Shown one piece after another: positions 15,292-23,276 of a DNA stretch of 33,085 bases. Under the pieces are notes generated by a model. It was given only the letters and a program-made list of their open reading frames with translations, was not told the DNA's origin and ran no database searches. This stretch comes from Patescibacteria group bacterium (GTDB lineage Bacteria > Patescibacteriota > Microgenomatia > 2-02-FULL-39-11). Numbering within the stretch: position 1 is the first letter of the stretch; each line of letters begins with the position of its first letter. The stretch covers positions 1 to 33,085 of the forward strand of contig JAMCUI010000006.1 in the NCBI GenBank assembly GCA_023379265.1, in the 5' to 3' direction. The position numbers were made by a program, and so were the translations under genes.

Positions 15292-15963
15292 TTATTCTTC
15301 TGATGAGGGTGAATTTATTTTTTTGTTCTTTTCATCTGTCGGTGTGTTCCCAAGTTCATCCTGCCCGTTTTTAGAAGTCTCAATCGCTTTTTCAATTACC
15401 GGCACAGCAGTTGTCGGAGCGGATTTTTTTATTTCCTCCAGTTTCTGTGTCTGGTCCTCCAGATGTTGATCTGTTTGTTTGATTACTTCTTCTTTCTGGT
15501 TTTCAACCTTTTTTATTTCCCCGACTGCGCCCTTCACTTGCGATTCGTAATTTGAGGTGATATTTTCTATCTCACCATCTCCATTTTTATTTATGGTTTT
15601 TTTCAATTCTTCTATTCTTTTGTCTGCATTATCAAGATGAAGAAGAGTTTTGACGCTTGGATTTTTTGTCAGACTGAGTTGAGCATTTTCGACCATAATC
15701 TTGACCGGATAAAGCAGGTCTTTTGGATTACTTTTTTCTGCGGCAAATACAATTCCTGTTCCTCCCAGAAATACCAGAAGGATAGCGGCAATCGCGAGTT
15801 TCCAGGAAGGAGCCGGTAAATATAAGAAGCTTGGGTTTGTAACAGACAAGGATGGTACCATTTTTGTCATTATTTTTTTCCGGAATTTATCCCCCGGTTT
15901 CACCAATCCCAGGTTTTTTATTTGTTTTATTAAGCTGGCGTATTCTTTTTCCACGTTATTCAT
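15292..15963 (-). CDS. Membrane anti-sigma factor with DUF5667-like domain
   Basis: Residues 1-53 are cytosolic and should bind the sigma factor. A single helix follows (WKLAIAAILLVFLGGTGIVFAA, residues about 54-75). Just after it, KSNPKDLLYPVKIMVENAQL with a following hydrophobic helix is the DUF5667 signature, common in Patescibacteria next to sigma factors. The rest is a charged, probably coiled-coil stretch (about 110-190) and a polar tail. The start codon overlaps the sigma stop as ATGA, so the two are translationally coupled. It most likely holds the sigma factor at the membrane and releases it on an envelope signal (inference from family and context). Confidence 0.82.
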   Translation of the reverse strand: MNNVEKEYASLIKQIKNLGLVKPGDKFRKKIMTKMVPSLSVTNPSFLYLPAPSWKLAIAAILLVFLGGTGIVFAAEKSNPKDLLYPVKIMVENAQLSLTKNPSVKTLLHLDNADKRIEELKKTINKNGDGEIENITSNYESQVKGAVGEIKKVENQKEEVIKQTDQHLEDQTQKLEEIKKSAPTTAVPVIEKAIETSKNGQDELGNTPTDEKNKKINSPSSEE

Positions 15964-16526
15964 TTTACTAAAAGGTTCCTTAATTTTTTTAACGCTCTGG
16001 ACTGTAGAGCCCTGATGGCATCTTCTTTCTTGTTGACGATTTTGGCAATCTCGTCATTTGTCATGTCTTCAATGAATCTTAGAGTAATTACCTGTTTTTG
16101 CTCGTCAGTAAGTTTATTAATAGCTTGTGCCAGTTCCCTCAATTCGAAATTTTGAATAATTTTTTCCTCCAGACTAACTTTTTCTTCGACTAGACCCTCT
16201 TCAAGGGTAACTTGTTTCCGGTTATCGCGGAAGTGGTCGATTACAGCATTATGGGCAATTCTATAGAGCCATGATTTAAGGGTACCGCTATTCTCATCAA
16301 ATACTTTTATGTGATTCCATGCTCTAAAGAAAACTGTTTCTGCTAAATCTTCGGCAGTTTGCTCATTCTGGTTGACGCGAAAGTAAATATAACGGTAGAT
16401 TCCATCCAGATATTTTAGATAAATTTTGCCGAAGGCATCGCAATCGCCACGTTTTGCCATTTTTACTAAAATATAATCGGAAAGGCCTTCAACGGCCTTG
16501 AATCTCTTTGCCAGCCAGCTAATCAT
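15960..16526 (-). CDS. ECF-type RNA polymerase sigma factor
   Basis: The 188-residue protein has sigma region 2 (DAFGKIYLKYLDGIYRYIYF, then AEDLAETVFFRAWNHI and LKSWLYRIAHNAVIDHFRDN) and region 4 (KLTDEQKQVITLRFIEDMTN, then DEIAKIVNKKEDAIRALQSR). It has no region 1 or 3, which is the ECF layout. Region 4 contacts the -35 element. The ATG 9 nt after a TATAAT is taken as the start. The in-frame extension to 16571 lies mostly upstream of that box and adds residues not seen in the family. It overlaps the anti-sigma gene by 4 bp. The target promoters are not evident; the Asn-rich protein gene next door is one candidate. Confidence 0.9.
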   Translation of the reverse strand: MISWLAKRFKAVEGLSDYILVKMAKRGDCDAFGKIYLKYLDGIYRYIYFRVNQNEQTAEDLAETVFFRAWNHIKVFDENSGTLKSWLYRIAHNAVIDHFRDNRKQVTLEEGLVEEKVSLEEKIIQNFELRELAQAINKLTDEQKQVITLRFIEDMTNDEIAKIVNKKEDAIRALQSRALKKLRNLLVK

Positions 16527-16535
16527 TAACTCACT

Positions 16536-16541
16536 ATTATA
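16536..16541 (-). promoter_or_regulatory. -10 box TATAAT of the sigma/anti-sigma operon
   Basis: A perfect TATAAT on the minus strand ends 9 nt before the chosen ATG of the sigma gene. A weak GTCACA lies 18 bp further upstream. The arrangement implies a leaderless or nearly leaderless transcript. Confidence 0.55.
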
Positions 16542-16600
16542 ACGTAGGAATTGATATTTTGTGACGCACAAATGAAATCGTCTATGTGGAAATATGAGAT

Positions 16601-18607
16601 TTATTTTATACTCACATCGGTGCAGGATTTACCTACCAGGGTGCCACCCCAATCGGTGACAGTGAAGCCTACTCTGTCATGATGAGGGACGTTTGGTGCC
16701 GTGATAGACATTGGTCCATCCATCCCTTCAAAGACAAATCTTGTCCTGATAAGAGTATCCGGTTGGGTGGAAAAAGTGAGATGTTCTTTCTGATTTATGA
16801 CGTTTTCAGGCAACATGCCAACAAAATAATAAGGTTTTTCCTGCAGCCGGGGGAGCCAATATGACATGAAGTCTCCGATTTCCTTTTGGTTAAAGCCCGT
16901 CTCTTCTAAAATCTCTGAGAGTTTATTTTCCAGATCCGGTTGTTTTACTACCCAGCCGTCTTTGGGGAAGCTAATGCCGTTTATATCGGCTTCATAGTAT
17001 AAATATGGATAAGTAATGGGCTTGCCGGCAGCGGCGTCAGCCGCAAAGGGTTGGAGTGTACCATCTGAGTACGCTTTGACATTCCAGCCGGTGTTAGAGA
17101 CATATGCCGGTTTTGATAGGGTTAGTTTTCCGTCAACGTCTAATTTTACATTCATGTCGGTCGGTTTGGTGGGGTACATATATATTGCCGGTTTACACCA
17201 TGGTGTTGCCCAAGTCCAGGCGTTATGGGTAATCATGTCCATTACGCGCAGTTGCAGAGATGTGTCATGTCTTTGGTTTGAGGGAGCAGTTTCTTCTTTA
17301 AGTGTATAGACATATGTTGTCTTATTGTCTCCCGCTTTTACAAGATAGAAAGTTTGTGGAGTGGCCGGTTTGGAGTAAACCTTGAAACTGTTTATTGCAC
17401 CTTTATCATCCTGAAAATATATGGAACCTAAAGGATCATAACAGTTTACCAAAGGCGCAATTGTGGGAGGCGCGACAGTAGGTTGTCCGGCGGCAAGAGA
17501 GAAAATTGACATACTGGAAAATGATCCGCCAGAACAGACGTTAAGAGGTGTGGTGTTACTTTCTTTATTTGTCTGTAAGAGATTAGTCTTGAATGGATTG
17601 ATGAGGTCGCCTCTGCCCCAGACGTAAGTAAGATAATTCGTTTTTTCATCGGATGCGTTGGGAATAATTTTGCCTGTGGTATAAGTAATAGGCTGGTTTT
17701 GGGGATAGAAAGGAGTATTTATAAATTCCGGAGGTATGCTTAAATTCGCTGTAGCAGCAGGAATAAATACGTCTTCTTCTTTGCAGTTTTGTACTACTTG
17801 CCTTATGAAGTAATAAGGACTTTCAGGGTCGTTTGTAGCCGGTGCGGATTGCACGGCGTTATAAAGGTCTAGTGCCATATAGACGTCAAAGTAATGTGAA
17901 CATGCCTCACCGTTGGTGGCACCGGAGTCCCAGCGTACCGGGCAGCCAGAGCGAAGCCTGTCAGGATCAAAAGCGTCGCGGCTCCTAAGTACATAAACAA
18001 AGTCTTTCAGGTTTAGATTTCTTCTGTCTCCTGGACCACAATTTTCATCCTGTTTGTAATTGCAGCCGACATTATAGGAAAATGGATTCCAGAATACTTC
18101 ATCTTTCTGTCCGGTGGAAGGATCGGGTATTTCTGCGATTTTACGCAAATCGGTATAGCCGTCAATACTGCATGTACCGCGGTGGTGGATAGCAGTTGCT
18201 CCTAAAGCGTCACCCCAGCCTGGACATTCGCCTACACCATAAGGACCATTCAGTTCGTCTGTCTTGCAACTGGGGATTCTGGTGTTTCTTCTTACTAAGA
18301 TATATGTTCTTTGAGCCTGGCCGTTCATCGCGATTTGTTCACAACTGGCGTCGGTAGCGAAGGTTGGAGGTATGTTTGCTCCTCCCCAGACTTTTGGATT
18401 GTCTTTAGCGCGGTTATCAGAAAGATTGGTAAAGTCATCAGGCCATTTCAGAGTAATTCTGATATTAGGCTGGGGATCATAGCAAGCTCTGTAGGATACG
18501 GTTTGTACAGGAGAAGAACCGTACGGGTTGACATTCTGAATTAAACCCGCACTTCCTGCACCAAAACCCAAGACAGAAGATACTATTAGTATCAGAGCGC
18601 TCCACAT
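16601..18607 (-). CDS. Large secreted protein of unknown function with a KPAIYMYP domain
   Basis: The 668-residue product starts with a hydrophobic segment (ALILIVSSVLGFGAGSAG) that may be a signal peptide. The first 300 residues are Cys-containing (CYDPQPN, CKEEDVF and others) and low in charge. From about residue 465 a distinct domain begins with CKPAIYMYPTKPTDMNVKL and continues through SNTGWNVKAYSDGTL, YPYLYYEADINGISF and GDFMSYWLPRLQEKPYYFV. I associate this KPAIYLYP-type block with uncharacterised exported proteins of Patescibacteria and Firmicutes, but I know of no assigned activity. A poor promoter (TTGACA with TAGAAT at 15 bp) lies about 60 bp upstream. There is no Shine-Dalgarno sequence. 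Confidence 0.65.
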   Translation of the reverse strand: MWSALILIVSSVLGFGAGSAGLIQNVNPYGSSPVQTVSYRACYDPQPNIRITLKWPDDFTNLSDNRAKDNPKVWGGANIPPTFATDASCEQIAMNGQAQRTYILVRRNTRIPSCKTDELNGPYGVGECPGWGDALGATAIHHRGTCSIDGYTDLRKIAEIPDPSTGQKDEVFWNPFSYNVGCNYKQDENCGPGDRRNLNLKDFVYVLRSRDAFDPDRLRSGCPVRWDSGATNGEACSHYFDVYMALDLYNAVQSAPATNDPESPYYFIRQVVQNCKEEDVFIPAATANLSIPPEFINTPFYPQNQPITYTTGKIIPNASDEKTNYLTYVWGRGDLINPFKTNLLQTNKESNTTPLNVCSGGSFSSMSIFSLAAGQPTVAPPTIAPLVNCYDPLGSIYFQDDKGAINSFKVYSKPATPQTFYLVKAGDNKTTYVYTLKEETAPSNQRHDTSLQLRVMDMITHNAWTWATPWCKPAIYMYPTKPTDMNVKLDVDGKLTLSKPAYVSNTGWNVKAYSDGTLQPFAADAAAGKPITYPYLYYEADINGISFPKDGWVVKQPDLENKLSEILEETGFNQKEIGDFMSYWLPRLQEKPYYFVGMLPENVINQKEHLTFSTQPDTLIRTRFVFEGMDGPMSITAPNVPHHDRVGFTVTDWGGTLVGKSCTDVSIK

Positions 18608-18711
18608 ACTTTATCTATTTATCAAGCTTAAATTAGAGGTTTGATATTAATTCTAGTATACATCACTTTTTGTCAATCATTGCAAGAGGGAATTCGTGGC
18701 GGGTTTTAATA

Positions 18712-18739
18712 TTGACAAAAATAGTTTATCTAGTGTAAT
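18712..18739 (+). promoter_or_regulatory. Promoter TTGACA-16-TGTAAT
   Basis: TTGACA (18712-18717), 16 bp, TGTAAT (18734-18739) and an ATG 10 nt later. This decides the start of the following gene, because the longer in-frame start lies upstream of the -35 box. Confidence 0.75.
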
Positions 18740-18749
18740 GTTTTTATAT

Positions 18750-19808
18750 ATGGATAAAAAACTGCTTCTTAGTGTTCCGGTCATTCTTTTTATTCTCAGT
18801 CTTGTATTTACTATGCCCAAAATCTATGCGGCAACTTTTGTTATAGATTCTTCGGGCAATGTCCAGTATGTAAATAATCCTTCCGGGCAAGTTCTGGGAG
18901 AAGAAGATGGAACAAATAATTCTTGGGGAGATCACCAGGATTCGTCTTCATCAAACTCAAATAACAAAGATAGTCAGAACCAGAACCAGCAGTCGGCTAA
19001 CACAATGAGCCAGAATGAATTAAAAATTCAGGTGAAAAGTGAAGATGGTAGCAACGGTCAGGAACAACAAAAAGAACAGATTTCAAATAGTGAAAATCAA
19101 CAGGTGCCTCCGGAACCGTCTCAGGTGCAGGAAAGGGAAATAACGAGACAGGAAACTCAAAATGAGGCGTCAGGCGAAGGGAGTCAGACTCAGGAAGGGA
19201 ATACCGAAAGGGTTGAAAATCAGAATGAGGTGAAGCTGAATATTGTGGATGGTAAATTGAAGATGGAAGGCGGTAAGATAAATGACGCAAGCAATTCTGC
19301 CGACGAGCTTGATCTTTTTGAAAACCAAAACGAAAGAAAGATTACTGTAAGACCTGATAGCGATGAATATCAGATAGAACAACAGGGGATATCCGCAAAT
19401 ACCAAATTCCCTCTCTCTATTGACACTACCAATAACTCGCTTATTGTTACTACTCCGGCAGGCACAAAAGTGGTGGCAATTTTGCCAAAAGCCGCGGTGG
19501 ACGAACTTTTGCAAAGAGGCATTATTGATACAGTAAACACTGTTGCGGCTTCTGGTTCCTCCCAAAATCAAGTTAGTTCTTCCGTTTCCGGGAATCTGGT
19601 ACAGCAACAGACAAAAGAGAAAATTATGCTTACAAGCCAGAATGGGGATTTGGTATACAACGTTGATGGACAAAAGAAAGTAAAGCTGTTTGGCTTATTC
19701 CCGTTTGATGTGAATGTGGTAGCCGATGTTTCAGCCCAAACAGGTAGAGTGACAAACATAAATCAGCCTCTAATGCTGAAATTTTTGGGCTTCCTCTTTA
19801 CAAGCTGA
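18750..19808 (+). CDS. Secreted Gln/Glu/Asn-rich protein with a conserved C-terminal domain
   Basis: A clear signal peptide (KKLLLSVPVILFILSLVF, ending around YAATF) is followed by NVQYVNNPSGQVLGEED. Then come about 130 residues dominated by Gln, Glu, Asn and Ser (QNQNQQSANTMSQNELK and similar). The C-terminal half becomes ordinary: NNSLIVTTPAGTKVVAILPK, then AAVDELLQRGIIDTVN, and finally a hydrophobic end FGLFPFDVNVVADVS followed by LMLKFLGFLFTS. The VTTPAGTKVVAILP block recalls uncharacterised Patescibacteria exported proteins, but no activity is known to me. The linker is probably disordered and surface exposed. It is divergent from the large KPAIYMYP protein and shares a 140-bp promoter region with it. 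Confidence 0.7.
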   Translation: MDKKLLLSVPVILFILSLVFTMPKIYAATFVIDSSGNVQYVNNPSGQVLGEEDGTNNSWGDHQDSSSSNSNNKDSQNQNQQSANTMSQNELKIQVKSEDGSNGQEQQKEQISNSENQQVPPEPSQVQEREITRQETQNEASGEGSQTQEGNTERVENQNEVKLNIVDGKLKMEGGKINDASNSADELDLFENQNERKITVRPDSDEYQIEQQGISANTKFPLSIDTTNNSLIVTTPAGTKVVAILPKAAVDELLQRGIIDTVNTVAASGSSQNQVSSSVSGNLVQQQTKEKIMLTSQNGDLVYNVDGQKKVKLFGLFPFDVNVVADVSAQTGRVTNINQPLMLKFLGFLFTS

Positions 19809-19836
19809 AATTAAGAAGCAATATAAAAGTACTGAA

Positions 19837-20727
19837 TTATTCTCTTTCCCTTAGCCAGTCAGTTATTTTAGTGATAAGTTCATCTGTCTTGCCAGTAAAA
19901 TTGTGGTGTGTATTTATAATTTTTGAAGAAAAGTCATCACTTGATGTTCTTTCCTGAAGCATTTTCATGGCTTTATCCTGTTTTACTCCTGTGCCAAAGT
20001 CAGTTTCGGCAACTACCGTGAGAATAGGTAAAGTGATATTTTCAAAGTGTCGGAATTCTACGTGCGGCTGGGTGAAATTGAAGCAATGGGTATTGGAATC
20101 TGGTCTAGTATAGTTCCAAAAAGTGTCAGCTGACACGGGACAATTGCTCCACAGCCTTATGGCCATAATCTCTTTACCTTTCCCTTCATCAATCATCTGC
20201 TTGGCCAAAACTGATACCTGCTCCCAATGGTCGACTTCAGTATTGAGATGATAGAGTATGTCGGAAGTCGAAATGAGGACTACTTTAGAAATATCATGAT
20301 TTTTAGTGGTGTCAAGGTAGTAGCAGATTTTGTGCGGACCGAGTGAATGTCCCTGAAGGATAATTTCTTTATAACCGAGTTCCTTGATATAGTTTATGAC
20401 ACCGTCAATATCAAAGATGCAATGCTCAATGATGTCGTATGCTGATCCTCCCAAAATTGAAGTGTATCCTTGTGCGGTTTTTTTGATAAGATCGGCAATA
20501 TAGTCGTGGCCTCGATTATTAAAAGTGAGAAAGCTGTAACCTGAGAGGGGGTAGGTATAACCCATATCAAGAACAAATCGGTTTTGGACAAAGTGGCCTT
20601 CTTTTCCGTGAATATGGATGATAATTCTGTCTGTTGGTGCTACTGGTTCAAATAGAAGTGAGTCCAACTCAATTCCGTCGGTAGAAAATATTTTGTGCGT
20701 GGAAATTTTTACTTTATTATTTTTCAT
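19837..20727 (-). CDS. Alpha/beta hydrolase (paralogue 1)
   Basis: The 296-residue protein has the alpha/beta hydrolase layout. The oxyanion region is IIIHIHGKEGHF. LTFNNRGHDYIADLI is the NRGxG-like block, and ILQGHSLGPHKICYY is the nucleophile elbow with Ser in GHSLG. The acid is probably in VVAETDFGTG and the His in INTHHNFTG. No signal peptide is present, so it is cytosolic. It is related over its whole length to the upstream neighbour; both share the STDGIELDSLLFEP-type start. The start ATG lies inside the last codons of that gene, with an 11-bp overlap, so the pair is coupled. The substrate is unknown. Confidence 0.82.
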   Translation of the reverse strand: MKNNKVKISTHKIFSTDGIELDSLLFEPVAPTDRIIIHIHGKEGHFVQNRFVLDMGYTYPLSGYSFLTFNNRGHDYIADLIKKTAQGYTSILGGSAYDIIEHCIFDIDGVINYIKELGYKEIILQGHSLGPHKICYYLDTTKNHDISKVVLISTSDILYHLNTEVDHWEQVSVLAKQMIDEGKGKEIMAIRLWSNCPVSADTFWNYTRPDSNTHCFNFTQPHVEFRHFENITLPILTVVAETDFGTGVKQDKAMKMLQERTSSDDFSSKIINTHHNFTGKTDELITKITDWLRERE

Positions 20728-21610
20728 GTGACTGGAGCCAATTTATAATTAATTCCATCAGATTATCCTCAAACCCCCAATATCCATGACCAGATTTTGG
20801 TAGAATTTCAATTTTTGTAGATCTGCCGAATACCCTTTTTTTCAATTCTTTTTTTGCTTCATCTTTTGGTATACCTATGGCTATATTATCCATTTCTGGC
20901 AATACAATAAGTGATGGAAGTCTTAATTTGATCAGATGTATAAATTCCCGGTGCAGGTTTGAAAAATTGAATATCCACATATTTGAATCCTCCCGGGTAT
21001 AATTCCAGTATGTATCGGCGCTTATTGGCACATCGAGCCAAATTTTGACACCCATATACTGTTGTCCGCGGCCCCCATCTATCATATTTTTGGCTACATC
21101 CCGCCAGTATTTCCAGTCTTTGACCTGGCTATCAAGAAGATAGACGACATCCATAGGGGAAAGGAGGATTGTTGAAGAGATTGGATTATTTTTCTTTGTA
21201 GAAAGATAGTAACAGGCTTTAAGTACTCCAAGTGAGTGACCTTGGAGGATAAACTCATCATAATCCTTTGACTTCAAGTATTCTATAATTGGGTCAATAT
21301 CAAGTATGCATTCCTCCAATATGTCAAAAGCTGAACCTTTTTGGACTCTGTCTGTCCCGACCATGCCAGTTTTTATCACATCTGCAATATAGTCGTGACC
21401 GCGGTTATTGAAAGTCATAAAGGAATAACCGTTTTCCGGATAGACCCTGGACATGTTGGCAATAAAGTGGTTTTGCAGATAATGGCTTGTAATGCCGTGG
21501 ATATGAATTATGGCCCGGCGGGTTCTCCGTTTGGGTTCAAAAAGAAGAGTATCAAGTTCCAATCCGTCCTGGGAATATACTTTATCCGGAGTGACAAGCG
21601 TTGATGTCAT
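20717..21610 (-). CDS. Alpha/beta hydrolase (paralogue 2)
   Basis: This 297-residue sister of the downstream hydrolase shows AIIHIHGITSHYLQNHF, MTFNNRGHDYIADVI and FILQGHSLGVLKACYYL (nucleophile Ser in GHSLG). The acid is likely in LPEMDNIAIG and the His in KSGHGYWGFED. It is probably cytosolic and of unknown substrate. The ATG is chosen because a TGG-extended TATACT lies 11 nt upstream with TTGTAG at 17 bp. The longer TTG start falls inside that -10 box. The two paralogues have kept all catalytic blocks, so both are probably active with different preferences (inference). Confidence 0.82.
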   Translation of the reverse strand: MTSTLVTPDKVYSQDGLELDTLLFEPKRRTRRAIIHIHGITSHYLQNHFIANMSRVYPENGYSFMTFNNRGHDYIADVIKTGMVGTDRVQKGSAFDILEECILDIDPIIEYLKSKDYDEFILQGHSLGVLKACYYLSTKKNNPISSTILLSPMDVVYLLDSQVKDWKYWRDVAKNMIDGGRGQQYMGVKIWLDVPISADTYWNYTREDSNMWIFNFSNLHREFIHLIKLRLPSLIVLPEMDNIAIGIPKDEAKKELKKRVFGRSTKIEILPKSGHGYWGFEDNLMELIINWLQSHEK

Positions 21611-21621
21611 AGGACGCAGAA

Positions 21622-21650
21622 AGTATACCAAATAGTCGTACTATCTACAA
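21622..21650 (-). promoter_or_regulatory. Promoter TTGTAG-17-TATACT (extended -10) for the hydrolase pair
   Basis: On the minus strand TTGTAG (21650-21645), 17 bp and TATACT (21627-21622) precede the ATG by 11 nt. A TGG just before TATACT gives an extended -10 box. Confidence 0.65.
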
Positions 21651-21722
21651 ATTAAATGCGTGGATAATGAATACAGGATGAATGTTTAGTGGGAATATGG
21701 TACATTAATTGCCAATACAGTT

Positions 21723-23276
21723 ATGATTTTCTTTTCTGATTGTCACCGCCTTATCAGACAAAATATCAGACCCTTAGCTATTATTATCCTGATTTTGTTT
21801 TTCATTTTTCTCACACGTGGGTACGAAAACAAGATCTATTCCTTCAGTTTTGTTGACGAAGAGGACAATATGGCAATTGGTAAATTCCTCCTAAAAGGTG
21901 AAAAACTTTACGGAGATATTTATACCAACCATCAGCCGGTCACATACATCATGAGTGCGGTAATCCAAAAAGCCATCCATCCTAATTCCATTCCGCTTAT
22001 CGTGAAAAGGTTTAGAGAATCAGTTATTCTCTGGTCGTTTATTTTTTCGTTTATTCTCATGTTGCGTTTCGGTCCATGGGTGCTTCTATTTATCATTCCT
22101 TTTGAAATGACCAAAAATATCATGCTGGGTCAGGTATTTCTGGCAGAATCGTTTGTCGTTTATCCCGCAGTCTATCTTGCCGGACTCGTCCTTTTACCGC
22201 ATCAGAATCTTGGGGAAAAAGATTTATTTTTTGCTGGAGTGTTGTTAGCGTTTATAGCTTTTTCGCTTCTGCCACTTCTACCCTTTGTTGCGTTTGTAAT
22301 TTTGGCTTTAACTCTAAAATTACATCGGGGAAAAAGAGCGAAGATGATGCTTTGCCTTTCAGGATTTCTTATTGTTTTGGTAATCGTATCTTATTTTTCT
22401 TCTTTAGGGAATTATTTTCGTGATACATTTATCGCCAACTATTTCTATTATCTTCCTTCAGTAGGAATAGTAGGGGAGACGGCAAATCCTTTAGCTGGTA
22501 TTCTGGCGCCTGTGCATTATCTGCCGGCTTTTTTCGACCTATCACTTTTTTCCAGGCTATTGGCCCTGAATTCCCTAGTGTATTTATTTTGTATTCTTAT
22601 TCTTTTTGCATCCGGCACCGTTCTTTTGCCATTTTCCATGATATTTCTTGCCGGTTTTGCTAATGTGCGCTCAGTTGACCTGGTAAAGGAGTTTTTCAAC
22701 GGTTTCCATGTCTTGCCGTGGTACGGCCTCATGTTGTTTTTAATTTCATTTGCGGTAGTGAAAATTAAGGATATAAAAATAAATAGGCCGGTCCGATCAA
22801 TCTTTTTCCTTCTGGTGATGTTTGTTTTCTTCCTCAACTCCTATTTAGCCAAGGATTATTTTCTTTCCAGGGTCAATAGGGAAGGTGATGCTTATATAAA
22901 CTACTCAAAGCAGTTTGATGATGCTGAAGCCGTAAGAATTATGAATAGCGGAAATGACACATTGTTTGCCGCCTACGATGGGTCTCTCATTTATTGGTAT
23001 TCAGGTGTCCGCCATGCTTCACCTGCTGTATTTTATTATCCCTGGATGCGCGACCTGCCATATCTGAAATCCCAAGTTGACGAAATGTTTACCAAAAGCC
23101 CGCCGGCATTTCTATATCTTTCCTATGTACAGAAAGATTTATGGCCGTATCTTGACATATACGAAAGATTAAGGAAGGATGAACACGAGACAAATTTATA
23201 TGTATTGAAAGAAAAGGTTGCTGCTTTGACAAAGGAGCAATATAAGGGCTTGGATTATTACAGGTTTAGCTTCTAA
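21723..23276 (+). CDS. Polytopic membrane protein, GT-C (PMT-like) glycosyltransferase
   Basis: The 517-residue protein has a first helix (AIIILILFFIFLTRG) and then the loop FVDEEDNMAIGKFLLKGEKL, followed by YGDIYTNHQP. This acidic loop after helix 1, with a G-x-x-x-Y-x-D stretch, is typical of PMT/ArnT-type GT-C transferases that use polyprenyl-phosphate sugars. About ten membrane segments follow, then a soluble C-terminal part of some 130 residues (SRVNREGDAYINYSKQFDDA to the end). The target is unknown; protein or envelope glycosylation is plausible, since the window encodes many Ser/Thr/Asn-rich exported proteins. The stop overlaps the stop of the convergent reductase gene by 4 bp. Confidence 0.72.
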   Translation: MIFFSDCHRLIRQNIRPLAIIILILFFIFLTRGYENKIYSFSFVDEEDNMAIGKFLLKGEKLYGDIYTNHQPVTYIMSAVIQKAIHPNSIPLIVKRFRESVILWSFIFSFILMLRFGPWVLLFIIPFEMTKNIMLGQVFLAESFVVYPAVYLAGLVLLPHQNLGEKDLFFAGVLLAFIAFSLLPLLPFVAFVILALTLKLHRGKRAKMMLCLSGFLIVLVIVSYFSSLGNYFRDTFIANYFYYLPSVGIVGETANPLAGILAPVHYLPAFFDLSLFSRLLALNSLVYLFCILILFASGTVLLPFSMIFLAGFANVRSVDLVKEFFNGFHVLPWYGLMLFLISFAVVKIKDIKINRPVRSIFFLLVMFVFFLNSYLAKDYFLSRVNREGDAYINYSKQFDDAEAVRIMNSGNDTLFAAYDGSLIYWYSGVRHASPAVFYYPWMRDLPYLKSQVDEMFTKSPPAFLYLSYVQKDLWPYLDIYERLRKDEHETNLYVLKEKVAALTKEQYKGLDYYRFSF

